Shown one piece after another: positions 47,527-58,903 of a stretch of DNA of 64,000 nucleotides. Source of the DNA: Ceratorhiza oryzae-sativae (Eukaryota > Basidiomycota > Agaricomycetes > Cantharellales > Ceratobasidiaceae); NCBI GenBank assembly GCA_030998015.1, contig JARWMV010000246.1, positions 310,001-374,000 of the forward strand, read 5' to 3'. Within the stretch, counting starts at the first letter, position 1. Every line of letters starts with the position of its first letter. The position numbers and the translations under genes were made by a program. The notes under the pieces are model-generated. The model saw only the letters and a list, made by a program, of their open reading frames with translations. It ran no database searches and was not told the origin of the DNA.

Positions 47527-49150
47527 TTATATAGGTCCATCCAACTGACTAGTTAGAACAATCTCGTTTCGGGGCAAAACAGGTGCCGGTTCATACCCGG
47601 GAGGTATGCGGGAAATAGGAGATGGGCCAAGTGCCGGATGGGTAACGATTCGGACAGGATGCTTTATATCCATCAAGCTTGGATTGGTGGGGGCGAACCC
47701 AGCAGCATTCACACCAAAGGCGACAAAGTGCTATCCCTCATAGAATCAGCAGCAAGCAAAAACGAATCATAAGAGTAAAAACACCCACCCGTAAATCCAA
47801 TGCCGATAAAGTTAAGTCCAAGTTTGCTTTTGTTGGTACGCTAATCTCCCCCTCGACCACATGAGACCCCTCAGAAGGCACCTCCGCGGAATTCTTTGTC
47901 CAAGAAACCCCATTGGCAACAGGCCATTCGTTGACCACGCTTGTTTTTTACCGGCAGCTTTTTCAAGAGATCGACCGAAGGGCGACGATCGTATTTGCTG
48001 GATTAGAGATATGTTGATGGCTGATGGCGATGACATCAGCTGCAAAGCTTGGGGATCTTCGCCCAATATTTCTATATGGTAGAAAATAGTGCCACCACGG
48101 GAGTATACGCTCTTTTTCATATAAGGCTAATCTGTCATGATCGCATTTTAAATACGTACTGGCTTGGATAAATACGGCTGTGGTTATGCGCGTAAAATAA
48201 GTATAAGTGCGACACGTAAGTCATAGAAGGCTTGACCTTGTATATCACGTTTACTTTACGGTCTCCAAATATCGTTCCAGCAGCAATTATTTCGCTGCAC
48301 GCTTCCCATCCGTTTGGGTCGTTTAAAGGCCCGGGTGGCGCGTGTTGTTCCGAATATGCCAGCTCTCGCAGTGGAGAGGGAGGTGGTCTCGTTCTCGCAC
48401 AACGTACAGAAATTGATTGTGAACTCTGGTACAAGGAAACCCCTTAGTCAAAGCGCAGCCAGAATGGATTAGGCTGAATCCTTACTCGTATTCAGTGGGG
48501 AGCCACTTGCCCTTTTTTACATGTAGAAAGGCATGGTACTCAAGATATGCTAGGTAAGGCTAGAAAATATTCACTAATAGGCGGCTGCCGTTTAGAACTA
48601 CGCACCTTCAAATCGAAGCTGCCTGGTAACAAGTTGATTTGGAGCCGCCATTGGGAGAGTCATCGAAATGGCGGGGTATTGGAATGTTGAAGTCCCATTT
48701 CCAGCTCCCAGAGGGTGTAATCAACGGAGGATCGTAGCACCTGCCTGATTCCCATATAGTTTTGCGTTCGTGCCACAATAGCGGTTGGCCATGTGCTGTA
48801 GCGAGACACAGCCTTGCTTTGATCTTTATAATTGCGCATGTGAACTTAGATCCTTGTATATATGGAGTATAGGACAGCCTTGCCTCTATGACAACGGAAC
48901 GAAGCGTTTGTGGGCCGTCCAAGTTAACCTCTGCTGAGTCGCACACTGAGCCATTATTGAAATACATTGACGACTCGCTTCCAGCTGGCGCATCACTGAG
49001 GAGACGTAAACTGGCCCATGGCAAGCCACTTTTATTTAGTATCGAGTTCAAGTGAACATGAGGCTCGCGTAAGGGCGTATACCCTGGCAGTGGATCGTCC
49101 TCGAATTGAAGGGAATGAGGAATTTGTTGAGGAGATCCGAGTGCTGTCAT
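47527..49150 (-). CDS. Arrestin-like protein, copy B
   Basis: Tandem paralogue of the gene at 49543-51182. Starts MTALGSPQQIPHSLQFEDD, then LPGYTPLREPHVHLNSILN, LPWASLRLLSDAPAGSE and VCDSAEVNLDGPQTLRSVVI. This is the arrangement of basidiomycete arrestin-N proteins (LPxYTxxxxPxxH, PWLSLTLLS, a strand with I.GTV). It continues LLWHERKTIWESGRCYDPP, GSWKWDFNIPIPRHFDD and PPPSPLRELAYSEQHAPPGP. It ends GYEPAPVLPRNEIVLTSQL at TAA 47527-47529. Arrestin-like proteins of this type are thought to be adaptors, but a specific cargo is unknown. Compared with copy A it is diverged throughout. Exon borders were placed by comparing the two copies and are approximate. Confidence 0.72.
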
Positions 49151-49542
49151 ATTAGGATGCAGCGAGCGAAGGGGCAAGGCTTGGGGACATCCTCATTACA
49201 GATATGACTCTTTCATTATAAGAGCACGCATCATCGACTGGACTTGGGTCAAGAAGCAATACACGAGGCAAGCCCTAGCACTTTTGGGCACTTGGCGTAT
49301 GCTATAATAATCCGCCTAGGCACAGGCAGTCTCAGATCAGAATGTGTGCTGTAATAGGCGCATAGGATTCATGGATCTCCATAGATGTCTCAGATTGGCA
49401 GGTTCACAAAAGTGGACCGAGCCGGAGGTGGAAGGTGATGTTTGGCTGTATGCGTTGGCGAGGTTCAAGCGGGTTGATTATGTAGAACCAAAAAACCATA
49501 CAGCCCCTGAATGAAAGAGCGTACTTATAAAATTTAAAAATA
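49151..49542. other. Spacer between the two arrestin-like genes
   Basis: 392 bases separating the stop of copy A from the start of copy B. It would hold the promoter of copy B; no element recognised. Confidence 0.4.
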
Positions 49543-51182
49543 TTAGACGTCACGGACTGTGATTCCGTTAGCAATCGCCAGCAGAGCCCAGTCCAAATCA
49601 TTGCTGCTGCTACGATTGGTGGTATGCTCGTAGCCTGGGGGTATACGAGAGACGGGAGCTGGACTAAGTGAAGGGTGAGATACAAGCCGAACGGATTGTT
49701 TGTGAATTAATTGAGCCCGATCATATGGAGCAAATCCGACGGCGTTGATGACAAAGGCCACAGAATACTAGAGATAGTAAGATGGTCAGCTTGAAACAAC
49801 CAACTAGCGGACGGGACAGGGAAAAGACAAAGTCGCTTACATGCAGCTGGAATGCTGCCATATCGACACTCGGGTGGATCTCTGGAGGAATCACTATTTC
49901 CCCCTCAAGCGTGCGCGCGCCGGCTATGACATCTAGTGAGCTGCTATTCACCCATGATATGCCTTGTGCCATAATCTGAACATCCAGGTCTGCACCTTTC
50001 GTGCCCGAAGAAGCTTTGCTAGACTTCCTGAGGGGAATGGACCTGACTTCGCGGGTCAAGAGAGCCGCTATCGCGGCTGGGGTAGACAAGAGTTGAAGAG
50101 CTTGTGAGTCGCTACTCGATATTTCAATACGATAAAATATAGTACCCCCGCGTGAGTATACTGCCTACGAAATTATTATGTTGATGCTTTAATTGAATGG
50201 TTTTACGAGCTTACGGGCTTGTTTATGTAGCTCTGATGCAACTTACGTGAGTAGGCAGGTGAAAGCACGTGTCATTCTAGCTAACCTGATAGGCTAAAGT
50301 CACCTCCCGATTTCCGAACAGGATACCCTTGGCGGTAACCGTTTTGCCGCATTCCCATCCGTCTGGGTCACCCGAGGGATCAGGGGGTACATATCCTTGT
50401 GAATAGGCAAGCACCCGAAGAGGGGATGGACCTGGTGCCCGTTCACGTACGACATACGCAAACAGGGTATGCAATCTGATTAATCATCTCTTGGTGAGCG
50501 ATAACACCAAGGTCATATGTTAGCTTACTCTGAAAGTGCTGGGAACCATTTCCCCCTTTTAACAAATAAAAGGACTCGATATTCGACGAATGCAGGATAA
50601 GGCTAATTGACTCCACGATGAGTGGATTTCTAGGTTACCCGGGTAAACTCACCTTCAAGTCGAAACTGCCAGGCAGAGGTGCGGAAGCAGATCCACCGTT
50701 TACGGAATCGTCGAATCGAGCCGGTATTGGGAAAGTAAAGGGCCACTCCCAGGTTCCAGGAGAAGATATGGTTTCAGGCTGAGAAGCTGGAGAGGGCTCC
50801 CAAAGTATTTTGCGCTCATGCCAGATTGGGGCTAATTCGTCTGCAGTGGCAAGTGCTAGTTTACCCTGGACCTACCCATTCTATGGTGTGTGATTCAGTC
50901 GCTTTATCCATCAGGGGCTTATCTCACCTCTATTACCACGGAACGGATAGTCTGCGCATTTTCCAGTATAATCTGGGCTGAGCCACGAACAGTACCGCCG
51001 TTGAAATACACAGGATACTTGCTCCCTCTCAACGCCTCGCTCAAGAGTGTAAGTGATAGCCATGGTCGATCGTTTCGGTTGAGAAGCGATTTGACGTTTT
51101 TGTGGGGCTCACGTGTTGGAGTGTAGCCTGGTAACTCTTCGTCTTCGTCTGGGTGTGTAAGAACAGGATCCGATGCCGACAT
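49543..51182 (-). CDS. Arrestin-like protein, copy A
   Basis: Predicted arrestin-fold adaptor. Starts MSASDPVLTHPDEDEELPGY, then TPTREPHKNVKSLLNRN, RPWLSLTLLSEALRGSKYP, VYFNGGTVRGSAQIILENA and QTIRSVVIEVR, the N-terminal sandwich of fungal arrestin-like proteins. Later blocks are WHERKILWEPSP, TWEWPFTFPIPARFDDS, LPGSFDLK and VVRERAPGPSPLRVLAYSQG. The second half has REVRSIPLRKSSKASSG and ISWVNSSSLDVIAGARTLEG, and the C-terminus has HPSLSPAPVSRIPPGYEH. Stop TAA at 49543-49545. An earlier in-frame ATG (51221) would add 13 residues; I prefer 51182 because family members start shortly before the LPGYTP motif. Immediately divergent from the gene at 51752. Confidence 0.76.
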
Positions 51183-51751
51183 AGGGTACAAAATAATTGT
51201 CGGATATGAAACCGAGTACAATGAGCGCCTGATATCATTCCGCTGGGTTGCGTAATATTCTCAAGAAAGCAGTAGTAAATAACAAGAAACACACACGCTT
51301 CTGAAGTCACGTGCAATTACAACACCTTGTCATTTAGCTGAGCTGGCGAATTAAACCAACCGTCCCAAGGTTGGCATGCTCTATGAGTCATGGATGAGCC
51401 AGGGCTACCTTTCCCTTGTGGCCTAATCGGGATATACTCTCAGACGAAGCCAATCAATCGAGCATCATCGCGTGTAGACATTCGGATGATGGCTTTGCTC
51501 ATCAAAGTCTAATGCACGCCGGCAACCTTTGTCGCAATGAAAGAACACGAGGTGATTCGGTTCATTCATTCTGTGATGTGCTGGTAACAAGCCCGTGCTG
51601 GGACTATAAATCGTCCTCGCAGGGCGCCCCACAATCCTCACTATTCTGCCACTCTACCGCCGCAGGTCTCGGTCTAGTGATTTTCTTTCGCTCGTATCAC
51701 GAACCCATTCACGTCACATTATCATTCATCTAATCAGTTCGTTCACTCGAC
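51183..51751. promoter_or_regulatory. Divergent promoter region, arrestin-like A / unknown gene
   Basis: 569 bp between opposed start codons. No clear TATA box or palindrome stands out to me. Confidence 0.45.
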
Positions 51752-52361
51752 ATGACGTCCCGCTCTCCCCTCGAAAGCAAAGTGGGTGAACTCCGTGTCG
51801 TTTCTCACCCTCAGCACATTGAGGTTGACACCAACGAGAGGTAGGAAGCGTTCTATATGCGGGTAAAAACTCAACCAATTAACCCAACGTCATAGTCATC
51901 CCTCTCACTTTTCCGTTGGTGTTTGGCTGGACACCTCGTGTTTCACCAAGAGTGTTCGTGCTGCCTGGGGTACCCTTGGTGGCTCGTGCCAGATCCAAGG
52001 TTTCGAGCTTCGCGTTCGTTGTGCCGGGGTCTCTCGCCACGAGTTCATTGCACGCGAATGCCGCACTAACCCTCATGGCTCGATCGTCAATTTCAAAGGC
52101 AAGGTTATTCGGGAGGACGAGCACATCTGTGCCAACTTCACCGTTGATATCCCGCCATCGCTTCACCCTCCATACGGAGAGGAGTACACGTACGAGCTTG
52201 TTGCATCCGTAACGATCACAACTACCGATGCGATGGGCGCTAGGGGGATTATTGTGCGCACTGGTACCGCCGAGATCGACATTGTGTCAAAACACAGTCC
52301 GATATTCATTAATCCGCTCACCCCTTCTGGGCCTGGACCGTGGAGCTATACGCACCACTGA
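51752..52361 (+). CDS. Unknown single-domain protein, two exons
   Basis: No family recognised. Exon 1 reads MTSRSPLESKVGELRVVSHP, QHIEVDTNE, and one short intron (GTAGGA...CATAG) follows. Exon 2 gives HPSHFSVGVWLDTSCFTKSV, GSCQIQGFELRVRCAGVSRH, FKGKVIREDEHICANFTVDI, YGEEYTYELVASVTITTT and FINPLTPSGPGPWSYTHH, ending TGA at 52359-52361. The protein is about 180 residues, with no signal peptide or membrane segment. The alternation of hydrophobic and polar residues suggests an all-beta domain. The C-terminal GPGPWSYTHH is distinctive and could seed a search. It may share a promoter with the arrestin-like gene. Confidence 0.75.
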
Positions 52362-52616
52362 GAAAGCTTGTTCGTCTACTATAGATCATGGTGCATACAA
52401 CCCTCAGGGGCTCCCTTTTATGAATTTGTATAATTCCTTAGAGGTTTGCGATTTGCTCTGCCGCCCTGGTGGCCTTAGCTCGCTTAAATACTCCCATTTT
52501 TACTGTACCAAACTTCACTAGCCGTCATGTATTGTGGTTTAATCTGCAGGATTTTATCATCGATAATGTTTTTTCTGGTATGTAAAATTCTGAAGCGACT
52601 TACGAGAGTAAATAAG

Positions 52617-53532
52617 CTAAAAATCCTCTTCGGTTTCCTTGCGCTGGCTACCACGACCAATCTTCTGGCCCAAGCCTTCTAAGCCAGCTTCCTTGACCCA
52701 TTTTCTAATTTCTTCCCTACGCTCATCTCCGTGCTCTTGTCCTTTTAGCCTTGCTTGTTCTAAAGCAGCCTGTGCCTCTTTGTGCCTCCTGTCGACGATC
52801 GACACCGAGGATGGTGGTTTTGACGCCAGTAGTGGGCTAACGTGTGTGGCATTCAACATCGCTAACACGAGTGCCTATGTCGTCCAGTTAATCTACCAAG
52901 TCTTTTTGGTTTGCTATAACGAAAAAAAAAGGACTGACCATGACAGCGATCGCGGTGTAAAACGTCTGACTGCCCGTGACATCTCCTTGATTATGATTCG
53001 CTCGATGCCCCCCCATGTCAGGATGATCAAATCCTCCCCATTCGTTCCGCCCCCCAGTCCACGGTCGGCCCGACGCATAGGCTGCACGGTGCGATGCTCT
53101 CCGTCGAGCGATCTCCGCAGCTTCCGACGAGCTCGCCGCGCCTCCTCGAGCTTTGCGCTTCCCTGAGAGCACCTCGTAGGCATGCGTGACCGCTTGGAAT
53201 CGAGCATGCGCGACCGAGCGAGGAAGAGATCTGCAAGCTGCGCAATCCGGGTGATGGGATCGTACGAGGTCATAATCTGAGCGTGCCATACCTTGGTTAT
53301 GGGTGGAAGAATGTGAAAAGGGTAAGACAAACTCACATCTAGACTTGATGTCTTGTTGGCTAGCCGTGGGAGGAAGATGAAATATATCGAATGGGGTAGG
53401 ATTTTTGATATGGGTAGGGAACGGGAACGATTGCCGGTGGTTGTGGATGGTAGAACTCGAGGCATTTCTAGCACCAGCAATAATGCTGGCAGTAAGGGTT
53501 CCAAGCCCGGACAACGAACAATCGAAGTGCAT
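52617..53532 (-). CDS. J-domain protein, probably mitochondrial (Jid1-like)
   Basis: Predicted Hsp70 co-chaperone. The N-terminus MHFDCSLSGLGTLTASIIAG contains basic and hydroxylated residues and could be a targeting sequence. The J domain is NPTPFDIFHLPPTASQQDIK, then SR joined across an intron to YYDLVRSHHPDC, with the invariant HPD present. FQAVTHAYEVLSGKRKARGG completes it. After a Ser/Ala/Arg-rich linker comes a hydrophobic segment split by an intron (FYTAIAVM|ALVLAML), a likely single membrane span. A charged C-terminal helix follows (DRRHKEAQAALEQARLKGQE), ending KETEEDF at 52617. J domain, one membrane span and charged tail match the organisation of Jid1-type mitochondrial J proteins. 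The exact orthology is not proven. Confidence 0.82.
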
Positions 53533-54099
53533 GTGCGAAACATATCCGGTATGAGATTATTGGTTAAAACCACAAAGCGAGTCGAGTTCAAGTGTAGGTA
53601 CACAACAAGACGTCACTGGCGATCGCGGGCTCCGGGATCGAGGTTGCTACTTCTGAGGCTCAGACAGGTGGCCTTAGCAATGCGAAATGAGTTAAAGATA
53701 AGGGTAGCGGCAGCCCGAGAATAAGCGACTTCGAACTGACCGCAACCTCGCGCAGTTGGTGGTCATGGTAAGATGTCAGCTCCACTAACGGTGCGGTTAC
53801 TTTCGGGAGGAATTAAGCGCCGATAGCACATGATTATAATTGTCTCGTAACTGTCGTAAGAATACATCGCAAGTAAGAAAATAGCAGAATAGAAAAAAGG
53901 GAGAGCTTCAGATACAATTCGAGAGTCCGATTGAGAGGGGAAGAATGTCTATAAAAGTCCTTGCAAGTCCATGAAACTCGGGAACCAATACGCAACTAAA
54001 GTACTATTATCCTTTTCATCTCAGCGGTCTATGAACCGCAACGTAAGTGCACACCCCGCCACATAAGTATTATTTGACTCACCATTGGGGAAGAAGTTG
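53533..54099. other. Gene-free spacer
   Basis: Promoter side of the J-domain gene and 3' flank of the metacaspase. An additional metacaspase 3' exon could lie around 54040-54090, since a donor-like GTGAGT follows FFPNG in another frame. Confidence 0.4.
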
Positions 54100-55701
54100 T
54101 CAGCAGGGGGTCTTGAGGGGGAGGAGATCGCCGGTTGCTTGGAGGAGGTCGCCTAAGGTGTTTTCTGAGTAGTTTTGTGCACATCAGCATCTACAGCTTT
54201 GATAGCCAGTGCTCTAACTCACTGGATGGCTTCGTATAGCTCTTTGGCCGTGGGATTTCTACCCGCTTGCTTCCGGAACTTTTTGAAGGTTCTCGTGAAG
54301 GCCTATGGAGACAATACAGGTAAGCGGACGAACATGGTTTACTCATCCCAAGCACGTACCGTAGTAAATAGCCCTCTGGATTCTTCTCCTAAGGGACCAG
54401 CTTTCGTTTCATAGGCCCTCTGAGAGTCCATACAGGCCGATAAACACATCTAAGCCACCATGAGAATCTAACCAGGGTAGGTCTCAAAAGCAGGCCCACT
54501 CACCACACGAGCGACGACCGGCTTGTGGGGATTCCTCGACTCGGTAGGGCTATCCATTTTAGCTCGCACACTAGGGGGTGAACCGTCCCTTGCCTTCTTC
54601 CACGCCTCATCGTATGTTTGCCTTGGGTAGCATTCGGGTAAATCTAAACAAATAAAAAACGAGGCGGTTAGTCGGGTGAAGGGATCGCGGCAGAAGCTTC
54701 TGACCGAAGATGGTGCCGGAGTGGCAAGCCTTTTAGAGTGTAATAATTAATGCGAGCTCAAACGCTGAAAAGGTCATAGTACATACGTCAAACACGCCCT
54801 TGAAAATGATATACGTTAAACTTGGTTTATAACGAAGAGTATTTAGACTCACCATAAGCTGACTTCCTGCTGGCAACTTGTCGATATAGTTGATCCTAAG
54901 ATACTAAAATGATCGAGTGAGTTTGGCCGCATATAATACCGTTGAGCAGGCTCACATCATCCTTGATCAGGCCCTCATTAGAGTAGCGGAAAACGGTGGC
55001 CCAGTCACAGGGTATGATGGCTATGTTTAAATGTAAGAAACGCAGCTTATGTCGAGGTTCAAAGCCTTACTCTCGTCTTGGCCGTCATCCTCGTCGCCCT
55101 CCTCATCATCGACTTGAATACCATGGCCCGCAACTAAAATGCCGCTCATGAGCAAATAGCCTCATTTGTTTGTCCCAGCGACCCACAATACACGAAAAAG
55201 GTGTCGCTTGGCTTGGCGCCAGCGACCAATTCCTCAAAGGCAGATATCTGAAATTTATCAGCACGCATGCTAATTGGTGGCCGTACAATGTATGCGCTTA
55301 CCAGGTTATTACGCGTGGGCCAATTAAATTCGGGTGTCTCAGGCTCGTCGGTCATGAACCGAATGTTATCAGGGTGGTAGCCCTGGGAGACTACGGAAAT
55401 GTCAAAAATGGTCCGAGTTTTGTGAGAATTTAAATCACCTAGGAGGCAGAACATATCCCTCGCGTCCGCATGTGGACCCGATATATCCATTCTGTGTATG
55501 GATGGCTGTTGCTTAGGGTCAGATGGCTGACGGATGGGCCAGATTTGATTCCGGTACTGGATTCCAATCTATTGAATGCGTGTAAATCCATATCCTACGC
55601 TGTGTAGCGATACTAACCACCAGCGCACGGCGTACACCGGCTTCCGCAACAGGCTGTGAGGATTGCCGAAAGGAATGAACAATCGGTACGCATACAGGCA
55701 T
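54100..55701 (-). CDS. Metacaspase (peptidase family C14B)
   Basis: Calcium-dependent cysteine protease with Arg/Lys specificity, linked in fungi to cell death and protein quality control. The gene is cut by many short introns. In order: VRRALV|IGIQYRNQ, SIHRMDISGPHADARDMFCL, GYHPDNIRFMTDEPETPEF, FEELVAGAKPSDTFFVYFAG, then HGIQVDDEEGDEDDGQDE with catalytic His (codon 55123-55125) in FAGHG. Then IIPCDWATVFRYSNEGLIKD, NYIDKLPAGSQL, and FDACHSGTIFDLPECYPR with catalytic Cys (codon 54724-54726) in DACHSG. The C-terminal part has QRAYETKAGPLGEE and KKFRKQAGRNPTAKELYEAI. The N-terminus starts directly before the p20 fold, so a long Pro/Gln-rich prodomain is not seen here; further 5' exons may exist. 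Stop placed at 54100-54102, tentative. Confidence 0.88.
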
Positions 55702-56054
55702 TCAAATTACTGAACCGCTTCAATGACAGGCTCTGGTTCGTAGTAATCTGGGCAACCTGCGCAGGACCCAATAGACGAATACTGGGTCGAGGTTCTAGTA
55801 TTGAATTGTGTAACGAATCCAGGTGCCTCGCACTGCTCGGATGGAATCTCTTCTGGCTCGTTGGTTATTGAAGATGAGAGGAAAGGGTTGGTGAAATTGA
55901 TGCGCTCCTTCTCAATGAGCAGAGGCGAAAGCGTTATCGCCCGAGTTCACCAACAGCTTCACCAGAGAGCGTTTTCGTATAGTTGGCTTTGAGTTGCGAC
56001 GTTGGTCGCGCCGGGATGGGGTCGCGCCGGACGAGGGCGCCGAAGACCCCAATG
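55702..56054. other. Spacer upstream of the metacaspase
   Basis: Would hold the metacaspase promoter or missed 5' exons, and the 3' end of the unknown gene on the same strand. Not resolved. Confidence 0.35.
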
Positions 56055-56844
56055 TTATCTCCTGAGACGAAGTTCGTGATTTGGTGTTTTGAGACGAGTG
56101 ACCTGAAGAATGAGTGTCGTTCTGGTCTCTGCTGTATGCTTGGCCTGCAAGTGAGCAGTGATAGACGCAGAGTTGGCGGAAGTCTTTCGTTTTTTCTTGC
56201 TTTTATCGTTGTTAGAGGTCGAGGACCGATTGCTCGACCTGCGTTTAGTTGGATTAAGCATTGAAGTAGAATGAGTGGCTATGAAATATGTATAAGCAAG
56301 CGTCAAATTCGATAGGGGAATGCTCTGTTTTACCATTAGTTAAATTAGAAGACTGCTCGCAGCCGTCCGACGCTGACGTTTGCTCCGAATGCTGAACTTG
56401 ATCTTTCCAGTTGGCAGCCTTTTTTGGCACACCATTGTAGTACTTTCCTCTTGGGTTGTACTCTACCCCTGGATCGATAGCTGGCCGATATGCGATGGTC
56501 AGACGCATCCAACCCGGGTCGTATGAAGGAATCCTCACCAGTTTCGTCAAGCATTTTCATCAGAGCAAACGTAGACGCCGGTATAAGAAAGTGAAGGTGG
56601 TCGCAGACAAGCCAACCAGAACGCCAGTTCCGTTCATTTTATAGAAGACCACAGCTTTGTCTTGTTCCCAAAGACAGATATACAAATTGGGTGGCAAACG
56701 TCGGTTCCTTGTCTTTCGGTCGCTTAGCAATACAGCAACGTGGCTAAGGTATGCCTCTTTCGTGAGAGACGCAGGTACATCAAGGGCCGAAATGACACGA
56801 AACACAAGTGAAGCATTTTCAGGATAAAGGAACTCGGCCATCAT
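56055..56844 (-). CDS. Unknown protein, gene model uncertain
   Basis: No family recognised. The first exon is open from MMAEFLYPENASLVFRVISA through SLTKEAYLSHVAVLLSD and PNLYICLWEQDKAVVFYKMN, with convincing codon composition. The middle exon reads PAIDPGVEYNPRGKYYNGVP and KKAANWKDQVQHSEQTSASD. After an intron (GTAAAA...CGCAG) the last part is either SSNRSSTSNNDKSKKKRKTS, a Ser/Asn/Lys-rich tail, or an alternative long open frame to about 55938. The two frames cannot both be right, and a frame error here is possible. No signal peptide or transmembrane helix. Confidence 0.45.
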
Positions 56845-57259
56845 CGTTCAAGGTAAACACAGCCACGTGCCAAGACCGAGACAGATTGAAAGAAGCGCCG
56901 GATGATGGCGTGGCTAATGCTCGGATCTGACTTACCGAGCCCTTGCCTTTGGTCGTGAGACAACCATATGAACACCATTCAATCGTATACATTATGTGCT
57001 AGATGTATGCATTCTCCTCGAAGCGTGCACGCGGTACCAAGTACGGAACGTGCAAGTGGGGAAATCAAGGATCAACAATAATAGAACATGCACCAAACAA
57101 AGCACCTTATTTCTACCTACGAAAACAAGTAATATAAAGATACAAGTTGCTTCATATGATATAGAAAAGCGCATTACCATCTCCGAACGCCCAATCCGGC
57201 CGACAAAGCTAGGGGTGCTCGGGTATCATCACAAGCACATTTCAAGATCCAGGCTCCGG
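56845..57259. other. Gene-free spacer
   Basis: Between two minus-strand unknown genes; AT-rich around 57050-57170. Nothing recognised. Confidence 0.4.
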
Positions 57260-58541
57260 CTAAACTGCGAGTTTAGCCGATACAATATACCCCTTTTCGC
57301 CCACAATCCCTCGGTCCTTGTTAAATACGGTATACTACGAATATAGTGAGCGTTAGTTTTAATGCTAGTAATGAGAGCCATCTCGACATGCGTTCCCGCC
57401 AAGCTCCCGGCATCGAGCCCGAATGACAGGTCCACAGGAGTCTGAGCTAGTACGCACCTTCAGCACCCATTCCATACCCAACGCATCATCATGCCTCTCC
57501 CCATCCCTCAACCTCTTAAATTTGTCCGAAAGCGGCAATCGATCCTCAAACTCGCCCAGCAGGTTCACCATCTGCTTTGTTGTTCCTACCCGCCCATCGT
57601 CAATACCGTATTCACGTATCCAACCTGCCAACGCTCACCTAAATCATCGACATGCGTTTGCAAATGAATCCCCTCCTCGCTCGTCAAGTCAAGCAGGGCA
57701 GTTGGTTCTCCCGCACTCGACGAAATGTTCATCTGATCGATCGTCGGCTTTCGCAAAGGCTTGCCCGGCGGGCTAGCCGAATTTCTCGCCTCGACCAACG
57801 CCAAAAGTCTCCTCAAATGCCCCGCTGAGAAATCCGATACGCCAATGTTGGATATTTCAGTATGATTCGACATGACCTTGTCCAAATTAAACTCAGCTAT
57901 AAAGCTCCAGCACAGCACAAATCAAGAACATCACTCACGGTCCAGAGATCGCCCAGCTTATCAACGTTTAGCAACCCAGATTCCTCATCCTCCTTTTCTC
58001 CATTCCAGCAAATCTCATCCAGAGCAACGACAAAGCTCTCTAGAGTAACATTGCCAATCGACTCCCGGAGCCCGACCAACGCCCGTTCAAAGATTCGCAC
58101 GTACCCCTCCGGGTCCAGTTGGGCTCCTCGAATAAACAGTCTGATTCCCCGCCCCGCCCCCTCTCAGCGTCTGCACACCTCTAAATGAAAAAGGGACAAC
58201 GAACTCACTTGACGTTGACCTCCCACCCAGACCCGATCCTCTCTGGCTGCTTCATCATATCCGCCTTCTGTCCTCCCCTGCAACATCAGCCAAAGCTTGG
58301 TCGACGCGCCCCCGCGTCGTCGAAAACTCACATTCGGAATCACCAACACCCCGTCTTGGACCACAAAACTCAAGGGCTCATTCGGGTGGTCGACGCACGG
58401 ATCGAGTGCGAAATGGAGGGCCGAGTGGACGGCATGCACGAGCTCCTGGGTCGGTCGTTGGCGCGCGGGATCCCAGGCTATGGGATGGCGGGCAATATTT
58501 TGGGTAAAGACGAGCACAGACGTCGGGAGAGCTGATGCCAT
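57260..58541 (-). CDS. Unknown conserved-looking protein
   Basis: No family recognised. The first exon MASALPTSVLVFTQNIARHP, AWDPARQRPTQELVHAVHSA, then FVVQDGVLVIPN; next ADMMKQPERIGSGWEVNVK joined to LFIRGAQLDPEGYVRIFERA and NVTLESFVVALDEICWNGEK; then NLDKVMSNHTEISNIGVSDF, RKPTIDQMNISSSAGEP and VDDLGTTKQMVNLLGEFEDR. The last exon is YTVFNKDRGIVGEKGYIVSA, ending KLAV at TAG 57260-57262. Later splice junctions keep frame. The join between exons 1 and 2 is off by one as written, another possible sequence error. An in-frame ATG at 58634 could add 31 residues. Soluble, about 330 residues, no signal peptide. It may share its upstream region with the PMC1 3' side. Confidence 0.65.
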
Positions 58542-58903
58542 CGCTTGCGGCTTCGTGCTAGGGGGCCCAATCAACCTGCGTAGTGGAACGGATAATGGCC
58601 ACCAGTGTGCAAGTCGAGAGACCAGGCCGCCCATGAGGCCAGACGAGGGTCAACAGTCGTAGTTTGAGAACCCCTCCACTTTATGACATCAAGATTATGC
58701 TCAGTCAGCACGGACAGGCAGAGTCCGCTCGATTTCTCAGATTTTGCTCAGCGTGGGTAAATCTTCGATGTATTGTAAATTGTCAAGAGACGTCGTTACT
58801 ATCATATACATTGCTCGTAAAGGGTATAATAAATGATGAAAGTAATGAAAATCAAGGCTCGAAATGTAAGCAGTAACTAGAAAAACACCATAAAAAAAAA
58901 GAG
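58542..58903. other. Gene-free spacer
   Basis: Promoter side of the preceding unknown gene and 3' flank of the calcium pump; nothing recognised. Confidence 0.4.
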
